Assembly: GCA_902773215.1 (NCBI GenBank)
Contig: CACYDQ010000286.1
Location: 1 to 8,876, forward strand
Reading direction: 5' to 3'
DNA length: 8,876 bases
Origin: an uncultured Spirochaetaceae bacterium
Lineage (GTDB): Bacteria; Spirochaetota; Spirochaetia; Treponematales; Treponemataceae
The notes beneath the pieces were generated by a model. The model was not told the DNA's origin and ran no database searches. It worked only from the letters and a program-made list of their open reading frames with translations. Shown in pieces: positions 1-5,057 of the stretch. The first letter of the stretch is position 1; each line of letters starts with the position of its first letter. The position numbers and the translations under genes are program-made.

Positions 1-2
1 CG

Positions 3-962
3 GTCCCGGCAGAACTTCCGGCAGAGGACTCCGCCCTTGGAGAAACAGAACCCCCGGCCCCGGAAGAACTTCCGGCAGAGGATGCGGAGCCGGCCGCCGC
101 AGAAGACAGGATTCCCGACTCCGAGCTGAAATCCGTCAGGAACTCGAAGCCCGGCGACATATTGCTCGGCAGCTATCAAATCATAAGCCCCGGATATCTC
201 TCGACCTGCATGGTGAAGGGACTGGAGCCTGTCGGAATCATCTGTGAAACCAAAGAGGGGGATAAGATGCTGATCGGCATTGATGCATTCTACTCGCATG
301 AGCCGCTATACACCTGGAGAAGAAAAGGCGACAACGACAGCAGCAGGATGGAGAGCCTGGACGCATACATCACAAGACCAAAAGACATCTATTCTCCCAT
401 AAGCACCGGGATAAGCTGCATTTACACTGACAGCAGGAGACTCAACAAGATTCTGGAGAAAACCACCTGTGGATACCCCAACGCATACATCAATTACATC
501 GCCTCCTACGGCAAAAACCACGGCACCCCGGCCGGGCTGGACTGGAACGCACCCACGGTCATGGAGGTAGCGGCCATATACTCCCAAAAACTTGAGCTTC
601 AGGAAGGAAAGAATGCAGTGGCGCAGTACTTCAGGAACACCGGGGACGAAAGGGCCTCTCTCATTACGAATTCCGGATGCCTCATATCGAACCAGACATA
701 CATCCTCACATCAAACACCGGCATAGCCAACTGGTGGGACAAGGGAAAGATGGGGATCTGGGCCTTCCGCGAATTCGATGGAAAAACAAACAAAGACGAG
801 GACGAGAACGTCCTCACGCTGGCTGCCTACGGCGGTGCGCTCTCTTATTCCTACCAATATGGCGTCGCGACATCGTCCGGAAGGTTTTGCTTTATAGAGT
901 TTGTCCTTTCACGGGAGGAATGCACCGAATTCAGCACGATGGCGGTGGCATACCTGGACTAA
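3..962 (+). CDS. Hypothetical protein with Pro/Ala/Glu-rich linker and possible DUF1566/Lcl-like C-terminal domain (5' end outside window)
   Basis: The reading frame is open from the window edge, so the true start lies upstream and the TTG at 162 is internal. 319 residues are visible. About 45 N-terminal residues form an acidic, Pro/Ala/Glu-rich linker with ELPAED repeated at 18-residue spacing. A globular part follows, beginning KPGDILL. It contains PVGIICE, the segment LDWNAPTVMEVAAIY (about residue 180), and a WAFREFDGK segment near residue 252. The order 'GDI-L', 'GI(I/V)', 'W-x-A/L-P-T-x-x-E-(hydrophobic)', 'W..F.DG' and a final aromatic segment recalls DUF1566/Lcl-like surface proteins common in treponemes and Bacteroidetes. 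That is a motif-level inference. No signal peptide can be judged because the N-terminus is missing; a secreted or surface role is plausible. GC content looks lower than in recO and recJ, which would fit an accessory gene. The function is not known. Confidence 0.8.
   Translation, partial: VPAELPAEDSALGETEPPAPEELPAEDAEPAAAEDRIPDSELKSVRNSKPGDILLGSYQIISPGYLSTCMVKGLEPVGIICETKEGDKMLIGIDAFYSHEPLYTWRRKGDNDSSRMESLDAYITRPKDIYSPISTGISCIYTDSRRLNKILEKTTCGYPNAYINYIASYGKNHGTPAGLDWNAPTVMEVAAIYSQKLELQEGKNAVAQYFRNTGDERASLITNSGCLISNQTYILTSNTGIANWWDKGKMGIWAFREFDGKTNKDEDENVLTLAAYGGALSYSYQYGVATSSGRFCFIEFVLSREECTEFSTMAVAYLD
11..82 (+). repeat. Direct repeat in the linker of the first gene
   Basis: The 18-nt sequence AGAACTTCCGGCAGAGGA occurs identically at 11-28 and 65-82. 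The copies are 54 nt (18 codons) apart in the same frame, and each encodes (E/A)ELPAED-type residues. The DNA between copies is only loosely similar. The array probably continues upstream of the window. It looks like an in-frame repeat building a flexible linker, and unit gain or loss would keep the frame. Confidence 0.7.
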
Positions 963-986
963 AAAGCTTGCCCGCGGCGGCTTTTT
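961..986. terminator. Probable Rho-independent terminator after the first gene
   Basis: AAAAAGC (961-967) is the exact reverse complement of GCTTTTT (980-986), a 7-bp stem enclosing a GC-rich 12-nt loop that could extend pairing slightly. The stem begins inside the TAA stop codon of the upstream gene and ends in a T5 tract. The A-rich left arm means it could also act on the other strand. The stem is A/T-rich and short, so strength is uncertain. Confidence 0.5.
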
Positions 987-996
987 CCTGTAGAAT
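968..996 (+). promoter_or_regulatory. Candidate sigma-70-type promoter for recO
   Basis: TTGCCC (968-973; 4 of 6 matches to TTGACA) and TAGAAT (991-996; 5 of 6 matches to TATAAT) are separated by exactly 17 bp. Transcription would begin near 1003, giving a leader of about 22 nt before the recO ATG. The -35 element lies in the loop of the preceding terminator hairpin, so the terminator and promoter are nested. Confidence 0.45.
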
Positions 997-1024
997 GGCC
1001 GTCGTGGGCGAAAGGAATACGAGG

Positions 1025-1666
1025 ATGCAGGCAATCATACTCAGCGTACGGGCGACGGGCAAAAACAACGGCCTGGTCACCATGCTCACAAGGGAGGAGG
1101 GACTTAAGACGAGCCTGCTCTACGGCGGCCCCAAGAGCAAGATGCGGTCGCTCGTCCAGCCCTTCAACAGCGGCAGCGTCTGGCTCTACGAGGACAAGGC
1201 GAAGGAGTCCTCCAAGATAACGGACTTTGAGGTGACGGGCTTCCACATGCAGCTCAAGGCAAGCCTCTACAAAATCATGGCGGCGACCCTTGCGGCAGAA
1301 ATCGTCATCAAGACACGCGCCGCCGGGGAACCGGAGCCTGCCTTCGTCCTCTTGTCCGCCTTCCTGGACGGAACGGACGCTTCCGGCGAGGATGAGGCCC
1401 GGCTTGGCACCATACGATTTCTCTGGCGTTACCTGGGCCTGCTCGGGGTGCAGCCGGAAGCGGGCGACTGCGCGGGGAAATACGGACTGGATGCCGACGC
1501 GGCGGGCTACCTGGAGGCAATGAACACGAGGAGCCCCGGCGAGGTCAGGCGGATTATCCTGCCTGCCGCATCCGCCCGGCAGCTCAAGGACATGACCTTC
1601 GGCCTGATCGGGGAGGCGGCGGGCTGCCGGCTTTCCACCATAGAGACTGGATTCTCGATATTGTAA
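1025..1666 (+). CDS. recO: DNA repair protein RecO
   Basis: RecO binds single-stranded DNA and SSB and, with RecR, helps load RecA on gaps in the RecFOR pathway. The 213-residue product has the RecO N-terminal OB-fold (about 1-75). It opens with MQAIILSVRATGKNNGLVTM and continues through LTREEGLKT, YGGPKSKM and LVQPF, all typical RecO positions. An alpha-helical C-terminal domain follows, with FLWRYLGLLGVQPEAGDC at 132-149. The family's usual zinc-finger cysteines are missing: only C149 and C201 are seen. At 213 residues it is somewhat shorter than the roughly 240-250 common in the family. The ATG at 1025 is chosen because RecO homology begins there and AAAGGA (1011-1016) sits 8 nt upstream. 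The frame is open further upstream, but that part is antisense-like filler overlapping the previous gene. A candidate promoter lies at 968-996. Confidence 0.92.
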   Translation: MQAIILSVRATGKNNGLVTMLTREEGLKTSLLYGGPKSKMRSLVQPFNSGSVWLYEDKAKESSKITDFEVTGFHMQLKASLYKIMAATLAAEIVIKTRAAGEPEPAFVLLSAFLDGTDASGEDEARLGTIRFLWRYLGLLGVQPEAGDCAGKYGLDADAAGYLEAMNTRSPGEVRRIILPAASARQLKDMTFGLIGEAAGCRLSTIETGFSIL

Positions 1667-1683
1667 CGGTACGACGGAAAAGA

Positions 1684-1783
1684 TTGCGTACGTAAACGAA
1701 AATGATTACGTACGTAAACGAAAATGATTACGTACGTAAACGAAAATGATTACGTACGTAAACGAAAATGATTGCGTACGTAA
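1684..1783. repeat. Tandem 22-bp repeat array with a 12-bp palindrome per unit (iteron- or operator-like)
   Basis: Five copies lie head to tail in the recO-recJ gap. Each unit is a 12-bp core plus the 10-bp spacer ACGAAAATGA. Cores at 1706-1717, 1728-1739 and 1750-1761 are the perfect palindrome TTACGTACGTAA. The outer cores at 1684-1695 and 1772-1783 both read TTGCGTACGTAA, the same single change. The spacer is identical in all four intervals, and the array ends in an A9 tract at 1786-1794. The 22-bp period is close to two DNA turns, so all palindromes face the same side. The period is not a multiple of three and the array is noncoding. It could be a cooperative binding site for a dimeric regulator, an iteron-type replication site, or a dispersed or variable-number repeat. 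I do not recognise the motif. Confidence 0.9.
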
Positions 1784-1874
1784 TCAAAAAAAAATCCGCG
1801 CAGCATAAATTCGTATGGAATGATTTTCACTTTTGCTGTAGAGTATTTGTCATCAAAGAAAGGGCGGGAACTAG
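1784..1874 (+). promoter_or_regulatory. A/T-rich leader before recJ
   Basis: This 91-bp stretch between the palindrome array and recJ is A/T-rich compared with its surroundings and probably holds the recJ promoter. The best -10 candidates are CATAAA (1804-1809) and TAGAGT (1839-1844), but neither has a convincing -35 element, so no promoter is assigned. AAGAAAGGG (1857-1864), 10 nt before the GTG, is the likely ribosome binding site. No hairpin terminator or riboswitch was recognised. Confidence 0.3.
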
Positions 1875-4016
1875 GTGTCTTCTTGGAACTTAAAGAACAT
1901 TTCGAAAGATGAAGTGCTCCGGCTGCAGGAACGCTTCGGGCTGGACGCAATATCGGCAAGCATATTCGCCAGGCGGGGAATCACCGAGGGGAAGGATATC
2001 CTCTTCTTCATGGAAGACGACCTCCGCTTCCAGCAGAGCCCCTTCTCCTTCGCGGACATGGAGGAGGCGGTGGACCGCATAAACGAGGCCATCGAGGATA
2101 AGGAGAAGATACTGATATTCGGGGACAAGGACGTTGACGGGGTGACCGCGACGACCGTCCTGTACGACTACCTTCTCTCCGCCGGGGCGGACGTGCGCTA
2201 CCGGCTGCCCCAGGGGAACGAGGCCTACGGCCTGTCGATGGAGGCGGTGGACGACTTCGCAGGGGAATCCGGCACCCTGATTATCACCGTGGACTGCGGC
2301 ATCTCCAACGTCGCCGAGGTTTCCCATGCGGCGGACCTGGGCATAGAGGTCATCGTCACCGACCACCACGAGCCGCAGGAAATTCTTCCCTCCCCCGCCA
2401 TCATACTGGATCCCAAGTGCACGGACCAGGTGCACCGGAGCTTCTTCACGGGCATCTCGGGCTGCGCGGTCGCCTACAAGCTCGTCAGCGCGCTCCGCTT
2501 CTCGCAGAGCCCCTGGTACAAGCAGCCGGTGACGCTCATGGACGTGACGGCGGAGGACGGGCAGCTTGCCGTCAGCTGCCTCAGGACACGGAACCTCTTC
2601 CCGACGAGCCGCATACTCACCGAGACGCTGGACGGCACGACGGGCGCGGGCGAAAGCCAGCTGCCGGACTTCCTGACCGGGCAGATAATCGCGGTCTGGG
2701 ACAAGGAGGAGGCCACGCGCCTGCTCAGGCAGAGCTTCTTTGCCGGGGCGGACTTCGAGCTGACGGACATACGGTCGCTCATCTCCGCCATCGTCCCGTC
2801 ATTCTCAGCCCTGCCCCTTTCCCGCCTGAAAGAGATGTCCAAAATCGCGAAATACGGGGACCATCCGCCCACGCGGATAGGCAGCCTCTACAACATATTC
2901 GTCACCTATGCCCAGCTTGACCTGCAGAAGAAGATTCCCGGCCTCAAGGAGCAGGAGGAAAAGGACATGCAGCTGGTCGCGCTCGCGGCGGTCGCGGACA
3001 TCATGCCGCTCAGGAATGAGAACCGCCTGTTCGTCAGGAATGCCCTCAGCTCGATGAACGCAGGCCGCATCCGGGCCGGCCTCCTTGAGATAATGGCGTG
3101 CCAGGAGCTGCTCGGCAAGCGTGTCACATCCAAGGACATGGGCTGGAGTCTGACCCCCTGCCTGAACGCGCCCGGCAGGCTCGGACAAGGGCCCCTCGCG
3201 GCCGCTCTCTTCACGGAAACAGACGTGCGGGAGCGGGAGAGAATCGCGGAGAAGATACGGGACTGCAACGAGCAGCGCAAGCAGCTGTCGCAGGATGCGG
3301 AGGGCTACACCGCGCTCGCGGCGAAGGCTTCCGTGGACAAGTTCCGCGGCAAGCTCTGCCTGGTCATCGACGAGCGGGTAAACAAGGGGATAACCGGGAG
3401 CGTCGCCGCCAGGATAGCGGAGCGCTACGACGTGCCCGCGATGGTCGTCACCTTCGTCGAAGGAATCGCCGTCGGCTCCATACGGTCCGCACGGGGGGTC
3501 AACGTCTCCGACTTCCTGAACCAGATGGACGGTCTGTTCATCAGCCACGGGGGACACATCGGGGCGGGGGGATTCAGCTTCACGCGCGACAGGCTCGCCG
3601 AATTCGAGAAGACGGTGGCCCGCCTCGCGGAAAAGCTGGAACTCGGGGAAGCGAAGGCCGATATCTATGATATAGACGCAAACATTCCCCCTAACTATTT
3701 GACGCCTGATTTGTTAAAGATATCGGACAGGATGGAGCCGTTCGGGGAGGAGAACCCGCCCCTGCTCTTCCAGTCCAAGGGAGTGCTGGTCTCCAAGGCT
3801 GTCACGATGGGCAGGTCAGAGCGGCTGCACCTGAAGCTGGAGCTGGACTGCGGCGCGTACAAGTGGCCGGCGATTCTCTGGGGAGGGGGCGAGCGGCTGC
3901 ACCGGGACTTTGAGCCCGGGGACAGGCTGGACCTGCTCTACCACGTGGAGCGGAACTATTTCAACGGGGCGGAAACCGCGCAGCTGATGATAGTGGATAT
4001 GAGAAAGTCAAATTGA
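1875..4016 (+). CDS. recJ: Single-stranded-DNA-specific 5'-3' exonuclease RecJ, with a large internal insertion
   Basis: RecJ degrades single-stranded DNA 5' to 3' in recombinational and mismatch repair. It is a two-metal DHH-family enzyme. The 713 residues show motif I GDKDVDG (83-89; a Lys replaces the usual Tyr), motif II TVDCG (138-142), motif III TDHHEP (162-167), motif IV VADIMP (373-378), NAPGRLG (431-437), the DHHA1 signature GGHIGAGG (559-566), and the OB-domain segment PFGEENPPLLF (622-632). All expected metal-binding Asp/His residues are present, so the enzyme should be active. Motif III to IV spacing is about 210 residues instead of roughly 70 in E. coli RecJ, because of an insertion at about 211-362. 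GTG is chosen as the start because the first internal ATG (residue 46) would remove the conserved W/FARRG N-terminal region. recJ follows recO and probably shares a transcript with the M23 gene 25 bp downstream. Confidence 0.95.
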   Translation: MSSWNLKNISKDEVLRLQERFGLDAISASIFARRGITEGKDILFFMEDDLRFQQSPFSFADMEEAVDRINEAIEDKEKILIFGDKDVDGVTATTVLYDYLLSAGADVRYRLPQGNEAYGLSMEAVDDFAGESGTLIITVDCGISNVAEVSHAADLGIEVIVTDHHEPQEILPSPAIILDPKCTDQVHRSFFTGISGCAVAYKLVSALRFSQSPWYKQPVTLMDVTAEDGQLAVSCLRTRNLFPTSRILTETLDGTTGAGESQLPDFLTGQIIAVWDKEEATRLLRQSFFAGADFELTDIRSLISAIVPSFSALPLSRLKEMSKIAKYGDHPPTRIGSLYNIFVTYAQLDLQKKIPGLKEQEEKDMQLVALAAVADIMPLRNENRLFVRNALSSMNAGRIRAGLLEIMACQELLGKRVTSKDMGWSLTPCLNAPGRLGQGPLAAALFTETDVRERERIAEKIRDCNEQRKQLSQDAEGYTALAAKASVDKFRGKLCLVIDERVNKGITGSVAARIAERYDVPAMVVTFVEGIAVGSIRSARGVNVSDFLNQMDGLFISHGGHIGAGGFSFTRDRLAEFEKTVARLAEKLELGEAKADIYDIDANIPPNYLTPDLLKISDRMEPFGEENPPLLFQSKGVLVSKAVTMGRSERLHLKLELDCGAYKWPAILWGGGERLHRDFEPGDRLDLLYHVERNYFNGAETAQLMIVDMRKSN
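2505..2960 (+). other. Insertion domain in RecJ resembling a catalytically dead DnaQ-like exonuclease
   Basis: This covers RecJ residues about 211-362, lying between DHH motif III and motif IV. The order of segments recalls the RNase H-fold DEDD exonuclease family. VTLMDVTAEDG (219-229) matches the Exo I strand, with D-x-T in place of D-x-E. FLTGQIIAVWDKEEATRLL (266-284) matches the Exo II strand and helix, without the usual N..(F)D. TDIRSLISAIVP (297-308) and LSRLKEMSKIAKYG (315-328) match the 'DTL-LAR..P' and 'SL..LA..LGI' helices. HPPTRIGSLYNIF (330-342) matches the Exo III helix without its catalytic Asp. If correct, this is a non-catalytic domain perhaps used for binding DNA or a partner. 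It is inferred from pattern alone. Confidence 0.4.
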
Positions 4017-4041
4017 ATCAGTATAAATAGGAGAAATTGAA

Positions 4042-5040
4042 ATGAAAAGATTCAGAAAACTTATCTTGGGCCTGCTCGTGCTCGCGGCGTTCGGGGCGGT
4101 CGGGGCCAGTGCGAAGGACGCGCTCTTTGAGGGCGAGGACTACAGCATCAGTGTCCGCTACAACGACAAACCCAGCCCGGGCGATGCGGTCTTCGCGCGG
4201 ATGGTCATCTCGCAGAACGGCAAGCAGAGCAAGAAAATCAAGCTTGCCCTGGACAAGACTGTGGCGACGCTGGAACTGTACTTGGGAGAGAAGCGGCTGG
4301 ACAAGGCCGACTTCTACATACTGGAAGGGGACTCATCCCGCTCCTCCGTCACCTTCCTCGCGGGCATCCCCCTCTCCTCATGGTGGAACAGCGATAACAG
4401 CTACAGCCTCAAGGTCAGCTACAAAATTACGGCGGGCAAGACCTATGACTTTACCCTCCCCTTCTCGCTGACCTACAAGAAGTTCGTGGAGGAGACCATA
4501 CCGCTCGACACCAAGAACACGGAGATACGGACGGATACCAGCCCCAAGCGGATGGGGCAGATTGAAAAGCTCAACAATATCCTCGCGACGGTCAACAAGG
4601 ACCACATCTACCAGACCAAATCATTCTCCGCCCCGACCCCTGCGACCCGGAGGACCTCGTTTTTCGCGGACAGGCGGATTTACGCCTACAGCAACGGCAA
4701 GTCCTCGACGAGCCTGCACTACGGGATTGACTACGGTGTTCCGACGGGCAGCAACGTGACCTCCTGCGCGGCGGGAAGGGTCGTCCTCGCCGAGGACCGC
4801 GTGACGACCGGATGGAGCGTCGTCATAGAGCACCTGCCCGGCCTCTACAGCCTCTACTACCACATGAGCGAGCTGAAAGTCAAGGAAGGCGACATGGTAA
4901 AAGAAGGGCAGCTGATCGGGCTTTCCGGGGCGACCGGCCTTGCGACCGGCCCCCACCTCCACTGGGAGATGCGGCTCAACATGGCCGCCGTCAGCCCGGA
5001 CTTCTTCACGGACGACTTTGCCTTCTCGTCCCAGAACTAA
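4042..5040 (+). CDS. Exported M23-family (lysostaphin-type) metallopeptidase
   Basis: This is probably a periplasmic zinc endopeptidase that cuts peptidoglycan peptide cross-links, or an activator-type relative. The 332 residues begin with a clear Sec signal peptide: K2RFRK, a hydrophobic core at about 7-20, and ASA-K with cleavage after A24. A beta-rich N-terminal region (about 28-145) and a linker precede the M23 domain (about 203-320). The catalytic set is complete: H226 and D230 of HYGID, H274 of YYHMSEL, and H305 and H307 of GPHLHWE. The enzyme is therefore predicted active rather than one of the degenerate EnvC-like activators. AGGAG (4029-4033) lies 8 nt before the ATG. The gene is 25 bp after recJ, so the two are probably co-transcribed, though TATAAA at 4022-4027 could be part of a local promoter with no good -35. 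There is no recognised gene name, and the precise substrate is unknown. Confidence 0.9.
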   Translation: MKRFRKLILGLLVLAAFGAVGASAKDALFEGEDYSISVRYNDKPSPGDAVFARMVISQNGKQSKKIKLALDKTVATLELYLGEKRLDKADFYILEGDSSRSSVTFLAGIPLSSWWNSDNSYSLKVSYKITAGKTYDFTLPFSLTYKKFVEETIPLDTKNTEIRTDTSPKRMGQIEKLNNILATVNKDHIYQTKSFSAPTPATRRTSFFADRRIYAYSNGKSSTSLHYGIDYGVPTGSNVTSCAAGRVVLAEDRVTTGWSVVIEHLPGLYSLYYHMSELKVKEGDMVKEGQLIGLSGATGLATGPHLHWEMRLNMAAVSPDFFTDDFAFSSQN

Positions 5041-5057
5041 GCAGTTTATCGTACCCG

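Noticed and set aside
162..164. TTG at 162 as the start of the first gene
   Set aside because: The frame continues upstream without a stop to the window edge, and its linker and KPGDI segment are clearly part of the same protein.
677..1024. N-terminal extension of recO to an ATG at 677
   Set aside because: RecO homology begins at 1025. The extension overlaps the previous gene in another frame, and a good ribosome binding site precedes 1025.
1684..1783. CRISPR array
   Set aside because: Units are contiguous 22-bp repeats with an identical spacer rather than varied spacers, and no cas genes are nearby.
1684..1783. Rho-independent terminator of recO
   Set aside because: The palindromes could form hairpins in RNA, but on the plus strand they are followed by A tracts rather than T tracts.
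2805..3557. 250-codon open frame on the minus strand inside recJ
   Set aside because: It is antisense to a full-length, motif-complete RecJ. Its composition is typical of a GC-rich shadow frame and it has no recognisable domain.
4022..4027. TATAAA as a -10 element for the M23 gene
   Set aside because: No -35-like sequence is present at 16-18 bp upstream; co-transcription with recJ explains the spacing better.
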